Program-made: the position numbers and the translations under genes
Origin: Eucommia ulmoides
Taxonomy: Eukaryota > Streptophyta > Magnoliopsida > Garryales > Eucommiaceae
DNA: 64,000 nucleotides
NCBI GenBank assembly: GCA_016647705.1
Contig: CM028329.1
Coordinates: 14,161,910 to 14,225,909 of the forward strand
Direction: 5' to 3'
Shown here: piece by piece, positions 21,577-34,264 of the stretch
How positions within the stretch are numbered: position 1 is the stretch's first letter
Layout: each line of letters begins with the position of its first letter
The notes under the pieces: model-generated
What the model saw: the letters and a program-made list of their open reading frames with translations, nothing else
The model's database searches: none
What the model was told of the DNA's origin: nothing

Positions 21577-22279
21577 ACGTGGATATCTTTGTAGGCATTA
21601 AGGTCTGGAGTATATCTAATATCTCCTGTTTTTAAATGATTATTATTCTGAAAGGAAGCTAAATTTTTATGAGATAACTTCTTCAATATGCAATTATCCA
21701 TGTTTAACGCGTACATTAGATTTATGTCAATGAGTTCCTAAATGATCTATATCATCAATGAAATATGCTCCATGTTCTAGTACGTTAATGATTACATGAT
21801 TTTGATTCTATATAAAGGGGAGTTATAAATGGGTATTGTAAAATGAAATTAAACATGTTGACTTGTTTGAAAATATATGATTTTAAGAAATATTGAGATG
21901 TTTTGAGTATTTTGTTCTCATATTTATCTAGAAAGTGATATCTGAATCATTTGGGGTTTAGGTATGGCTAGGTATATTGATGTGTGCCTAGGATAGATGT
22001 TTTTATCATTTGTCCCCATTTTTTCGAATGACAAATGGGGAGAAATTGTATGATGTTTTTAAAAGAGTATTTGTTCTTCTAGCATGAATTCATCAGTATA
22101 ATTGAATAGGGGGAGCAATGATGCTTTATGGTTTATATTGTATATCTTTCTAATAAATATCTTTTCTCATAACGGTTCTTAAATGAGTTAAAAACCCATC
22201 CTCATATTTAGGGGGGCATAGTTATATTTTTTATTGAAAAAACATCAAAATTAATTGCCATCATAAAAAATGAGGAGAT
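21577..22279 (+). mobile_element. SIRE-like copia 3' non-coding part with polypurine tract
   Basis: There is no reading frame. Words such as GGGGTTTAGGTATG, TTTCGAATGACAAATGGGGAG and AGGGGGAGCA recur in the other copia element (42190-42784), where they follow the integrase/RT gene. AAAAAATGAGGAGAT at 22266-22279 is a purine-rich tract touching the LTR start at 22280. The pol gene of this copy has been lost; the left limit abuts the gypsy LTR. Confidence 0.6.
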
Positions 22280-22639
22280 TGTTGACCCTAATATTGTGAT
22301 AGACATTGAACATTGATAACTTCGCATGTAGTGTTCGATGCTTTATTCCTTACATACAGCTAGTCCCAAGCTCGGGTAAAGGATGAGGGTTGCATTAGGT
22401 GGTTGACAGCTAACGGAAAACTTTGTCAGAACTTTTATGACATGAATTCAAAGATATTAAACATTAGGGCATTCCCTACTAGCGATGTGCTATATTTTCA
22501 CCGCTTAGATGTAGTGAATAATGGGTTAGGAGAGACTAGGAAAACGACTCACCGTATTTTCGCCCAGATACGGTGTCAAATGAACGAGGGTTGCGGCATT
22601 ATGGTGAACAGCCGCGGATAAAGAAGTTAGTCCATGAGA

Positions 22640-23800
22640 ATTGGCTTAGGTTGGCAACTTGGAATATAGGATCCCTGACGGGTAAGACTCGAGAATTGGT
22701 GGTGTGATGTGTAGGAGGAGGATTAATATTCTATGCTTGCAAGAAACTAAGTAGGTTGGAAAGAGGTCTAGAGAAATTGAGAGTACGGGATATAAATTAT
22801 GGTATACGGAGAAGAACAAATATAATAATGGGATAGGCATCATGGTAGATAGGGATTTAAAGGATAACATTGTTTATCTTAGGAGAATTAGAGATAGGAT
22901 GATAGTTATGAAGCTGGTGATTGGATTTAGTGTGTATGCTCCCCAAGTTAGACTGCAAGAAAATGTTAGAGACGAGAATTTTGGGAGAAGATGGACGAAT
23001 TCGTTCAAAGTATACCTAACCAAGAAAAAATATTTATTGAGGAAAACTTGAATGGACATGTCGGGAAAGAAATTAGGACTTTCGAGAAAGTACATGGGGG
23101 TTATGGATTTAGGGAGAGGAATCCAATGGGTGAGATGATTTTAGATTTTGCTATGGCGTATAATGTAGTTATTCTAAACACATGCTTCAAGAAAATGGAT
23201 GAACACCTTATCACATTTAAGATTAGTCAGAGGAATAGCCATTTAGATTTTTGTCCTTACTAGGGCTAGTGATCATTTAATATGTAAGGACTGTAAAGTC
23301 ATACTTGAAGAGAGTATTTCTACCCAACATTGACTAATGGTAACTGATCTCTAGTTTCAGGGGTGGAAACGGAAGTCTAAGATAAGTAGGCATGCAAGGA
23401 TACGCTGGAGAGATCTAAGAGATGAAAAGATGGAGTTGTTTAAGGATAAAATTAGCAATGATGAGTTATGAAAGAGACATGAGGATGTGAACAACATGTG
23501 GATTGATATGGCGAGTAGTATTAAAGAGATAGGAAGAAAAGTTTTAGAAGTTTGTGGAAGAGGAAGGCCACGATATAAAGAAAGTTGGTGGTGGAATGAA
23601 GAGGTCCAAAATGCCGTTCAGGACAAGAAAATAGCTTATAAAGAATGGCAAAAATATTGAAGTCCGGAGAGTTTGGAAAAGTATAAACATGCAAAAACAA
23701 AGGCGAGAAAAGTAATTAAGGAATCAAAATTAAGGGCGTATGATAATTTATCTCAGAAGTTAGATACAAAAGAATGAGAGAGGAATATATTTAAACTTTC
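22640..23800 (+). pseudogene. RTE endonuclease domain (APE-like) and linker, broken
   Basis: Blocks of the endonuclease/exonuclease/phosphatase fold are visible: LATWNIGSLTGKTREL, RRRINILCLQETK, NNGIGIMVDRDLKDN, VYAPQVRLQENVRDE, then (other frame) EKIFIEENLNGHVG and GEMILDFAMAYNVVILNT, ending SHLDF. The catalytic Glu in LQETK is kept, but the usual GDFNGH stretch reads ENLNGH, losing its Asp. A stop follows LQETK, and the frame changes between about 22980 and 23050. It would nick the target DNA to prime reverse transcription. Confidence 0.8.
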
Positions 23801-23872
23801 TAGGCGATGTGAATGAAAGACTAGACATATTGGAATTGTCAATGCATCAAAGACACTGATGAAAAAGTACTA

Positions 23873-24820
23873 GTGGAAGATGATGAGATTATGGAACGAT
23901 GGAAAAGATATTTTTATAATTTATTTAATCAGAATGACATCGAGGAATCTAGACTAGAGTTGCCAAGTTTATATTCAGATAATATTTATAGCATTCATAC
24001 AAGAATTAGGGCTTCTAAAGTTAGAATAGCACTAAGAAAAATGCGAATTAGAAAAACAATAGGACCAGATGAAATCCCTATAGAGGTGTGGAAAAGTTTG
24101 GGGGATATTGGGATAGAATGGTTTACTAGATTTTTCAATGAAATTTTGAGGAATAAGAGAATGCCTAAAGACTGGAGGAAGAGTACCTTAGTTCCCATCT
24201 ATAAAAATAAAGGGGATGTTCAAAGTTGCACGAACTATCGGGGCAAAAAACTTATGAGTCATACTATGAAACTTTGGGAGAAAGTGATAGAATATAGAAT
24301 AAGACATGAAACAAGCATAGAAGAGAATCAATTTGGATTTATACCCAGCCAATCAACCACTGAATCTATCTATTTACTTAGGAGATTAATAGAAAAATAT
24401 AGAGAAAATAAGAGAGATTTACATATGGTATTTGTGGACCTAGAAAAGGCTTATGATAGGGTACCCATAGAAGTTTTATGGTGGGTACTAGAAACGAAAC
24501 AAGTATCCAATGTGTACATAGAGATAATTAAAGATATGTATGAAAGTATAGTCACTAGTGTTCGAATAGGAAGAGGCGATACTTGTGCATTTTCTATAAA
24601 TATAGGCTTACATCAAGGATCATCTTTAAGTTCTTACCTCTTTGTTTTAGTGATGAATGAGCTCACAAAACATATTCAAGATGGAGTACCTTGGAGTATG
24701 TTGTTTGCAGATGACATCGTATTAGCGGACGAAAGTAGAATGGGTCTTAATACTAAGTTAGAAAGATGGAGAGAGGCGTTAGAGTCTAAAGGTTTGAAGG
24801 TTTGCAGAAATAAGACGTAA
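23873..24820 (+). pseudogene. RTE reverse transcriptase, long open stretch
   Basis: An unbroken 315-codon part of ORF2. RT blocks in order: [99 protein letters not shown], and [13 protein letters not shown] with the catalytic FADD at 24704-24715. The usual NYRGI reads NYRGK and the usual QGSALSPYLF reads [10 protein letters not shown]. It stops at TAA 24818-24820, after which the C-terminal part continues in other frames. It belongs to the LINE at 22315-25510. Confidence 0.85.
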
Positions 24821-25425
24821 TACATGTATTGTAATTTTAGTAATGTCCAGAGAGACGGTGGTACTGTCAAAATTAGAGATAAGGAGGTACCGAAAGTTGA
24901 TCGTTTTAGATATTTAGGTTCAATGATTCAGAGCAATAGCAAAATCGAGAAGGATATTACACATTAAATCAAGGCAGGTTGGTTAAAGTAAGAAATGCAG
25001 TTGGGGTGATTTGTGATTGTAGGATTCCATTGAAACTTAAAGGAAAATTCTACAAAACTACTATAAGACCGACGCTTCTTTATGGTTCAGAATGTTGGGT
25101 GATAAAAACAAATCATTTCCAAAAAATTGTGGTGAACGAAATGAGGATGCTGCGGTGGATGAGTGGGAAGACGAGAATGGATAAAATTAAGAATGAAACT
25201 ATTAGAGAAAATTTAGGAATAGCACCTATCGAAGAGAAAATTAGAGAAAATCATTTACGATTGTTTCGGCATGCGCATAGAAGACCCATAGAAGCACCAG
25301 TGAGAAAATCTAATTTAGTTCAAGTTCAGGGGATTACTATAGGGAGAGATAGACCTAAGAAGACGTTGGACGAGACTATTAGAAATATTTTGGTGACATT
25401 AAACCTCAGAGGGGATGGCCCTTGA
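24821..25425 (+). pseudogene. RTE ORF2 C-terminal part, broken
   Basis: Continues the LINE polyprotein after the stop at 24820: VPKVDRFRYLGSMIQ, then a 148-codon frame (24979-25425) with RPTLLYGSECWVIKTNH, EMRMLRWMSGKTRMDKIKNE and a Lys/Arg-rich end. RTE proteins normally end in this way shortly before the (TTG)n tail. There are at least two stops (24818 and 24965). Confidence 0.8.
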
Positions 25426-26341
25426 TCGATCTCTATGACGTAAATAGATTCATGTAGCCGACCCTACATAAGTGAGACAAAGGCTTAGTTGTTTTTGTTG
25501 TTGTTGTTGTATTGAACATTAATGTTTTATAGATCGAATGAGTTTATTGAGTAGTTTCATATTAGAAGTTATGTGTGTTCAAAATGAGAAAAAGAATGAA
25601 TAGAAAAAAGTTAATGGTTGAATATTTACAAGACAGATATTTTATTTAAAAATTTAAGTTTGGTGCAAAGTGAATATATTGAAGATTCCTTGGAGCAATG
25701 AAGGTTTTTAGTATTCTTAGGTAAAACAACTCATCACTCTTATGCTATTAATACAACCTGGATTAGGATCACGCACGATACTTTAAAATGTGTAATCTTA
25801 TGTGTGTCATAAGTGGTAAGTTTAAGATCTTAAATGACTTTTATGAAGTGTTAAAATCATGAAAAGTATTTTGATAAAGTGTTGAATTGGGAAAATGTTT
25901 TTAACACTTGAAATGATAAGTTTCTGGAAAATTCGCTCAACTGACGAAAAGGATGGATCCAGTAATAAAAATAGTAGCTTGAAATAATATGTGGGAGGAA
26001 GCTACTGGTAAATTCAGTCAACTGACGAGAAACATCGGTCGACTGCCATTATGGTCGATCGACTAACCCAGGAGGTCGGTCAAGTTACAGAATCGTCAGT
26101 TAATTGACAATGGCAGATTCAGTCAACTTTAACTGTTTTGGTTTTCATAATTTTTTACCCAAATCTTATAATTTTAAATGTTGGATAAAGAGATTTTTGG
26201 GGGATTTGAATATATTTCTATTATATATCATATATTATTAAGATCCTATTAAATTAGTCCATATATTAATTGATTCTTTTAATTGAATTAGTATAACTAC
26301 CTTTTATATTTAAGAGTTTTGAATTTAAAAAGTTTTGGGAA

Positions 26342-28596
26342 TGTTGATCATAAGATTTTGATGGACAATTAAAGGTTGATGTTTTTTGTGGAACTAACGA
26401 TTTAATTAAGTGTTTCAGTTTATTAGTTCCAATGATGACGATATGATGACAAGTAATGAATGGATGCTAAAAGATGATGACAAAGATAATGAAAGATTAA
26501 GAGGTTGAACAATTTGAAGAATTTAGGAAAAACAACTCAGGTTAAATTTTAACTCTTAATATCCCAATTAGGATCACACACGACAAAAAATGATTTTTAT
26601 AAATATGTGTGTTTTTTATAGGATCCTAATTAGTTAAATTATTTGTTCCTATGTGAAATTGAAAAAGAAATATTGATAATTAATTAAAATTGAATTTAAG
26701 AATTTAGTGGAGCTAACCGAGAAAAGAAATTGGTTAAAGAGGCAAAAACGTCGATGAGAATGAATTCCAAACGAATTAAGGAGAGGATTTCAGCATTGGT
26801 AAGTCGACAGGTAAGTCGACCGTGCATAGAAGGTGAAGTTGTTGAATCTCTTGGTCGACATGTAGGTCGACCTGAGCTTAAATGGTGAACTATCTGAATC
26901 AATAAGTTGACAGGAAGGTCGACTTGTGACCAGAAATGAAACTCTCTGAATCTCTAGGTCGACAGATAGGTCGACCGATGGGCGATGAATTTTTGGCTTG
27001 GCTACATCTTGAATCGAGCGGTCGACCGGTGATCCTTGGTAAGTCGACTTATGGTACTGTTTCAGGAATTTGTGAAATTTCGGATTTTATTTTAAAAGTA
27101 GCCGTCACTAGCCGTTTTATGGTTAAGATCTGAGATATATCTTAGGAATTTGATGTTATTTGAGATATGCAACATATATTATGATATCCCTATAGATATG
27201 GTTCATTAAGTTTAAATATTTCTCAATTTGGTATATGTAATTCTTTTTATCCTATTTAATTGTGATTGAGAAATATTTGGGGGACTCAATTAAGAAGTTT
27301 AAAAGTCATAATTAGTGATTTGAACCAAGATGAAGTCTTAATGATATAAGGGGTCTATAAGAGCAATTAAAAGTCATAACAAGTGGGAACTAGCCGTTGG
27401 AGAGCTTGTTTTATTCCCTTGTAAATAGACCTGCGTTTTTTACTTCAAAAAATTGATGAGATATCAATCATTCTGAGCTATTCAGCTTTTGTGGTTTCTA
27501 AGAGTTATCATACTGAGAATTTTGTAAGAATTGTCTTGAAAATCATTCTTGAGATATTGAAGAAAATTATTGTTGATCACCAATTTGAAGTTGCATTGTT
27601 AATCATTATTTATCCTGTGAAATCCTGGTGAGATCATTTCAAATTACTTGTTATTAATTGTTGTTTGATTCTATTATTTATTATTTAAAATTTGATCTTT
27701 GAAATTGTTTTCCAGATTTCTTATTGAAAAATATTTTTGAAACAATTTCTTGAGAAATCTGATTATGTGCTCAATTACGTGTTGTCCAATTTATGTTTAA
27801 AATCATATTTTGAATATCTCACTTTTTTATCACTAGTTTTGGGATATTAATTGAGTTCTAATTTATCTGGGGTAGTAGAAGTTTCGAGTGAGAAAATCAC
27901 TTATCAATTATTTGTAATTGGTGAGTTGAGTGTCGGATTAGATACTACTGGGAGTGTCTAATCAAGGGTAGTTGGTTTCAATCTCTTCCGGAAAGAAATT
28001 GAGATTTTGATCTTTACCTAAGGTATAAAAATATTAGGTGTTAATTCTTCTTTGATTGAATTTGTGAGTGATTTTGTAAAGGTTCTATCATTACCTGAGA
28101 AAATGATAGTTGGAGTGTTTTTGTGAGATTTTGATTATGAGCCTAAGGTATAAAAAGAATTAGTTCTTGATTCTCCCTGTAATAGAATTACGTTATTCTT
28201 GAGCCTGTAAAAAGTAGAGGTTATTCATGAGCCTAGGAAAAGGAATTTGTAAAGGTTGATTCTGAGCTTGTGAAAAGAAACTTTGTGAGGGTTTAGTTCC
28301 TACCTTTAAAGGGATCTTGAGTTTAGTGGTTGCGAATCTCCGTGGGGCTCAGATGATTGGATTAGCCAAGAGTAGCTTGGTGAACCAGTATAAATTTTTA
28401 GTGTGCTGCTATCTTTACATTATTTATTTTTGTTGATTGGTGTGTACCTAGTTGATAATATATTTTTGCTGCTATATATAAAGATAATAATTAATTTTAG
28501 GATAAAATTAATTATTTTTATTTTGAAGTGTTATTATCTGGTAATTTTTTCATATTACCCAATTCACCCCCTCTTGGGTAGCTCACTGGGCCAACA
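26342..28596 (+). mobile_element. Solo LTR, TGTTG...CAACA group (copy 1)
   Basis: A 2255-bp non-coding unit starting TGTTGATCATAAG and ending CTGGGCCAACA, inserted in the SIRE-like LTR 22280-29784. Flanking 5 bases are GGGAA (26337-26341) and GGGGA (28597-28601), a one-mismatch target duplication. The interrupted host sequence, read across the insert, matches the uninterrupted sister at about 45340. A cluster of GTCGAC words lies at 26800-27050. Confidence 0.85.
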
Positions 28597-29784
28597 GGGG
28601 ACCAAATCAATCTCTTTAAGAGTATTTTTAAATGAAATATACCTATTATATAGTATATTATATATAGAGTCTTAGAGTGTTATTTTTTTGTCTTATCTTT
28701 TGGAAATTAACCGTTATAGACTTAGTTTGAATTCTATATAAGGAGACCTACTTTTTCAATTTTAATCAATCAAGAATAAAGAGTTTAAATCATCATTTGA
28801 TTAAAATAGAGTGATGTTTTACTAAAATATTTCTAAGAGAGTTATTCTGAAAGAGTTCTAGATTGGAGAGCACAAAAATTTTCATCACCGGTTTTGTTCT
28901 TCACTGAGCTATCATATCTATTTTCATGAAACCCCAATGAGTTCTTTCCAAGTTGATTTAAGTATTTTTCTTAGATTATCTAATTGATTACTTGGAATAT
29001 TTATTTTAGAAAAATCGTTATCCTGTTTGAAAATCTTGCATATCCTAAGAAACAATTTTTGCCGGCAAGATCTAATTAAATATTATTTATGCTTTAATTA
29101 AGCAAATCTAATTTATTTCTCACATATTTCTATCATGTAGTATTCAAGACATTAATTGAGTATAATTATTTTGAGGTGGTAGAAGTTCATGTGGAAAGAA
29201 ACTCGTGAATTGTTTGTACTTGCGAGTGTACATGGATTAGACATATTTGGGACTGATTCTAAATAGGGTAGTTAGGGTTTGATCTTTAACCTGTAAAAAG
29301 GATTAAGTTTGATCTTTAATCTGTTAAAATAATTATGTTTTCATTACTTTTGTTATAGAATTAGGTTAGTCTTTAGGCTGGTAAAATGATAAAGTTCTTT
29401 CTGAGCCTGTAAAAAGGAAAAAGTGTAAAAGCTTGATTCTGAGTCTGTGAAAAGAATTAGGTTATTCCTAGACCTGTGAAAAGGATTTTAAGATTTGGTT
29501 CCTACTTGGAAAAATAATCAAGGGATTAGTAGATTGTGAAAGCCCTATGGAGTTTGGGGGACTAGACATAGGTAAGATTAGCTTACCAAACCAGGAAAAC
29601 GTGTTGTATGTTGTTTTTATATTTCTATTGTTCAGTTGTGCACTTAATTAAATATGTTTCCAATGTTATACAAGATAATAATCAATTAGGAAAATTGATA
29701 ACTTGTGTGTTTGAAGGTTTAACAGTTTTAAATTTTTTATAACTACCCAATTTAACCCCCCTTGGGTGGATTTGTGGGCCAACA

Positions 29785-30430
29785 CTATCAATTGGATATA
29801 GCTATCGCATGTTGGTAAAAGTTAACCATAGTTAGTAGAATTCCATAAAAAAATATTTTCTTCATAGGGGAAAATTTTAAATTATTTTAGTTAATTAATT
29901 AATTTCCACTGTCCGTGTTTTGATATGATCATAATGTTTACACATAATGAAGAATTGAAATCCTGATAGTCTTTCAGAAATAATGGAACGAAATACCGAA
30001 CAAGTTAAAAAAGGTTCATGAGACAAAGTTTAAAATAAAATATAGAGGTGTTGAGGGATTAAAACCCTCGACAGTAAAAAATAAGGCCCTATAGGGCCAG
30101 TCACCGAGAAATAACCGTCCCCCTCTCTCCTCTTACGCTATTAAAAATTTTATTTTCTATCATACTTAGGCAATTCAAACCTTCTCCAACCTCAATTGAT
30201 ATAGTAACCAAATTATCCAGAAGATTTAAAGAGCATGGTTGGGGTAACTTCTTCGTATGGATACTGTTAGAAGCAAGCCATTTGCTTCATTGTTTGAGAT
30301 TCAGGAAGAGAAGACGTAACACCTCTATAACTTCTTACTATGATGTTGAAGCATGCCTCAAAGGTATCTAATCTATTTATTAGATTAGGTTATTTATTTT
30401 GCGTTACATAAATTGATTTAAGAGTTAGAA

Positions 30431-30489
<59 letters not shown>

Positions 30490-30568
30490 GATATTTTATT
30501 TTTCGTTTGCATATTAAATTTTTTATTATGATTGTGTAATATTGAATCATATGAATATCAACAAAACT
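29785..30568. other. AT-rich segment, no gene seen
   Basis: Contains a short perfect inverted repeat in GAGGGATTAAAACCCTC (about 30054-30070), then GGCCCTATAGGGCC (about 30087-30100), and an (AT)n tract at about 30434-30485. I recognise no coding sequence or transposon terminus. Confidence 0.6.
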
Positions 30569-32760
30569 TGTTGGCCCAGTGAGCTACCTAAGAGGGGGTG
30601 AATTGGGTAGTTATAAAAAATTTGAACAATTTAAATCTTAAACGCTTAATCAATAAAATAATCAATTTATCCTAAATCAATTATTATCTTTGTTACACCA
30701 CGAATAAGTGTTCAAATCTAAGTGCACACCCAAACAAAATGTGAAGAAAACAAACAAAGCCGAACACCATGATATATCCTGGTTCAACAAGTTAGCCTTG
30801 CCTAATCCAATCCCCCGAGCTCCACGGAGATTCGCACCCACTAAAAACCCAGATTCCTTTAAAGGTAGGAATCAAACCCTCACAATGATTCTTTTCTCAG
30901 GTTCAGAATCAACCTTTACAATTCCCTTTTCACAGGCTAAGGAAGAACCCTATCTTTTTGCAGGTTTAAGACTAACCTAATTCTATTACAGGTTGAATCA
31001 CAACCTAATTTTTTAACAAGATTAATATCAAACCTCACAAACACTCACAAGTATCATTTTCCCAAGTAAGGATTGAACATTTACAATTCTCTCAACTTAA
31101 ATTATATATCATTTTCCCAAGTAAGGATTGAACATTTACAATTCTCTCAACTTAAATTATATTCAAGAAGAATTCACACCTAATTCTTTTCAAGGGAAAA
31201 AAATAACCTAACCTTTTTATACTCTAGGTAAAGATCAAATCTCAACCTTTTTCCAGAAAAAGATTGAAACCCCAGCTACCTTAACTAGATACTACCCCAA
31301 CCGTATCGAATCCGCATAAACTCACCAAATACAAAAAAAATGAGTTTTTTTTCCACTGAGAGTTTCTACCACCTCAAACAAAATTATACTCAATTAATGT
31401 CCCAAAATTTACTAGTGATATAATTTAAGTGAGGGATTTAATATCTGATTATAATAAGTGTGGGTCGCACAAAATTAAACACGTAATCAGATAATCACAA
31501 AAATCGTTTTAAAAAGAATTTTATGCTCTTTAAGTTAGAAAACGATTTTACTACGATCTTATAACTAAGTAATCAATAATAATATGAAATCAAATGTAAG
31601 CACAACAACTTAGAAAGATCTCACCTGGAAACCACCAAAAGAATGCAATTAGAATTGCAAGATAACACAGATTAGTGATGCCAACTCAATAGCGCTTTAA
31701 CTCAAGAAATTTTTCACACAATAATCTCACGAATGATCTCTCGAATAAGTCTCAAAATAATATCTCCTAGAAAAACTCAGGAACTTAATAGTTCGTGATG
31801 ATATGGAGTTTTTATGATATGAAATTCGCAGGTTTATTTAAACAGGTTTGAAACAAATTCTTCAATGGCTAGTTTTCACAAAATATGACTTTAAAATGCA
31901 CCTATAGACCCCATATATCATAACCATTCAATACTGGTATAATTCATTCAATATGGATTTTACAACTTTCAATTAAGTCCATAAATTATTTATCAATTAC
32001 AAATTGCATAGATAGGAAGTATTTAATGAACCAAATTGTAAAAATATTTAATTATATGTATCATATCTATAGGTATATCAAAGTAGATATGTTATATCTT
32101 TAATATATTCAAATCCCCAGAATATCTCCTTTAGATATGCCAAAAACGACTAGTATTTTATTTAGGATCTTTTCCAAGCCAAAATTGAGCCCTGGTCGAT
32201 TGACTGATCTCGCCTGGTCAATTGACCGATCGATTCAGAGAGTTCTCCTTTTCCAGCCCAACGCCATTCGGTTGATTGATCTTATACCCTTCGGTTGACT
32301 GATCACTGCTAGAACTTCTCATATTCAACTTATTTCAACTCCAAACTTCATCGTTTCAAAATCATTAACTGATTTCTTTTCTAGGTTAACTCAATTAACA
32401 CGAATATTCAATTTTAAACACTAATCTCACTTAGGTCAATTTTCATTTTTCAATTTCACATTGGAGCAAATAATTGAATACTAATTAGGATCCTATACTT
32501 TATCAAATTAAACACACAAGAATATAATTCACCAATTTGTGTCGTATGCGATCCTAATTAAGAATACATTAAGAGTATAAGAGTGTTTGAGTTGTTTTCA
32601 CTTAATTTCTTCGGAATCTTCAACACTCTTTATTTCTTCAACGATCGTCTTCACATCCTAGATAATTTCTTCATGATTTGAAACTCTTATACTAAAACAC
32701 TCAATAAACACATTAGTTCTACCAAAAACATCAACCCTTATCAAAACCTCGGAATCAACA
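30569..32760 (-). mobile_element. Solo LTR, TGTTG...CAACA group (copy 2), perfect TSD
   Basis: A 2192-bp unit in reverse orientation: + strand TGTTGGCCCAGTGAGC at the left and GGAATCAACA at the right. Perfect 5-bp target duplication AAACT (30564-30568 and 32761-32765). It contains no primer site, gag or pol; the 90-codon frame at 30708 is chance reading within the LTR. It contains a 55-bp tandem duplication and a cluster of TCGATTGACCGATC-like words at 32190-32310. Confidence 0.9.
31053..31162 (-). repeat. 55-bp perfect tandem duplication inside a solo LTR
   Basis: Starting at ATCATTTTCCCAAGTAAGG (31053) and again at 31108, two head-to-tail units appear identical by eye. Copies 1, 3 and 5 of the LTR group show only one unit at this place, so the event is recent and private. 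Confidence 0.9.
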
Positions 32761-34264
32761 AAACTTTATTCATGAATTTGGTTTATGAAAAATATTTTAT
32801 TTTGAAGTTTTTGCAAATTTGAAGATAAAGCAAAATATTTAATTCAAGAAGGGAAATTGAATAATTTTGTATATGAAATTTATTTTCTAGATAATATATG
32901 GTTTTTATTCAAGTTGCTAATCATAGTGGGGATTTTAGAATGTTTTTAAATTGATTAGGTAGTGATTTTCACGTTTAGAACACGAAACACATGAAACTAG
33001 AAAATTGTTTTGAAAAATAGAAAATATGTATGTAATCAAGTTTTGGGAAATGTTACAAGAAAAATGTGAAGGCAACATCGCCACACGCTGGTAGCAAAAA
33101 CAACCATGAACAATGGCTGGTTGCAATAGCGACCAATGCGCTGCCACGACGATTTTGCACACCATGGTCGTGGTTATTAGTGCGGTTGATGATGGTGGTG
33201 GTGCTATTGGCTTCTTTTGTGACACTTTGTGGTAGTCTTCAAATCTTGTTTTTATAATTAACAAATTTTTTGAAAGGTTTTTTAGAAGTTTTGTCTCTTT
33301 CAAAATTTGAATTAGGAAACAATTTTTTAATTTATTTCCTCACTCAATTTTAGAAGTTTTCAAATCTAATTTTAAAAAAATATTTGTTTGAATTTTTATG
33401 AGAAAATAAATTTTATAGATTATGCAATTTGAATAGTTAGGTAGATTTTATTTTATTTTCAATTTTAAATCTATTTTAATTTAAATAATTACTAGACATA
33501 GATTTTATTTGAGAAATTCGAATAAGTTTCAAAATCTTATGATATCGAATAATTGTTTTTTAAATTAAATGAGATAATTTTAATAGATATGGAACTTGAA
33601 AAAATTGAATTATATTCTATTTTAATCATGATGATATAATTATTAATAAACATAGAATTTACTTTAACTTTTTTATAAACATAGAATTTACTTAACTTTT
33701 TAATTAACATTCTAATTGGACTAAAACAAAATTCAATATTCCTTATTAGATAAGGATAGAATATTAGTTTCCAAATTAGATTAGGAGGTGCTAATATTTA
33801 ATGAAATAATTTGATTTTCTTCTAGTGATCCAATTAGATTTCACAATCAGTATAGTCATGTTATTTTTATTTTAAATGTTTACGCCTGAGATGTTTATAT
33901 ATGTGATATAAAGGATGTTCATAAACTTAGAACATTTGAGGTATGTTATTGGTTTGTTCAATGCGTTTAATTTTGGGAAGGTTAGATGATTTATTCCAAC
34001 TAAATTGTAATCAATTTGGGGACTTTTTCAAGGGATTGCATGATTTTTCTAATTAATCATATGATTTCCTAACTTTCAATACCCCTTTATCCCTCTAAAA
34101 TATATTCATTTATTTCATTCTATTCATTTTTATAGTAATAATAGGAGAAGAAGACCACATAGGATAAGAGTGAGGATCCAAAGGAGCATGAAACAATGGA
34201 GGTAAAGAATTGACAAAACATTAAGAAGAAAAAGATACATGACGATGAATACTTCTCATTTAAA
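32761..34264. other. AT-rich segment, no gene seen
   Basis: Mostly AT-rich DNA with long runs of A and T. A less AT-rich patch at 33066-33240 yields short frames on both strands (up to 122 codons on the minus strand) without recognisable domains. No transposon ends were identified. Confidence 0.5.

Larger units (their letters stand above)
22315..25510 (+). mobile_element. RTE-clade LINE, near full length, inactive
   Basis: About 3.2 kb with endonuclease then reverse transcriptase and no LTR, ending in the plant RTE signature ACCCTACATAAGTGAGACAA-like word and a (TTG)n tail (25488-25510). A direct repeat ATTGAACATT (22305-22314 and 25511-25520, similar for three more bases) marks target-primed insertion. 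The 5' part (about 22370-22640) matches the untranslated start I know from this family, so the copy is close to complete. Coding is broken by stops. Confidence 0.85.
22280..29784 (+). mobile_element. SIRE-like 3' LTR split by an RTE LINE and a solo LTR
   Basis: The LTR starts TGTTGACCC (22280) and ends GTGGGCCAACA (29784). Its own parts are 22280-22314, about 25521-26341 and 28597-29784, together about 2.0 kb. That agrees with the sister copy at 44470-46345 plus 60523-60662. The 3' part carries repeated 'GAGCCTGTGAAAAG' type words and ends with CCCAATTTAACCCCCCTTGGGT. A cluster of GGTCGAC/GGTCGATC words lies at about 26020-26110. The interrupters have their own target duplications. Confidence 0.75.

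Noticed and set aside
30054..30100. Short inverted repeats as a terminator or riboswitch
   Set aside because: Stems are only 6-7 bp in AT-rich eukaryotic DNA with no gene beside them.
30708..30980. 90-codon frame in a solo LTR
   Set aside because: Other copies of the LTR do not keep it open, and it has no domain.
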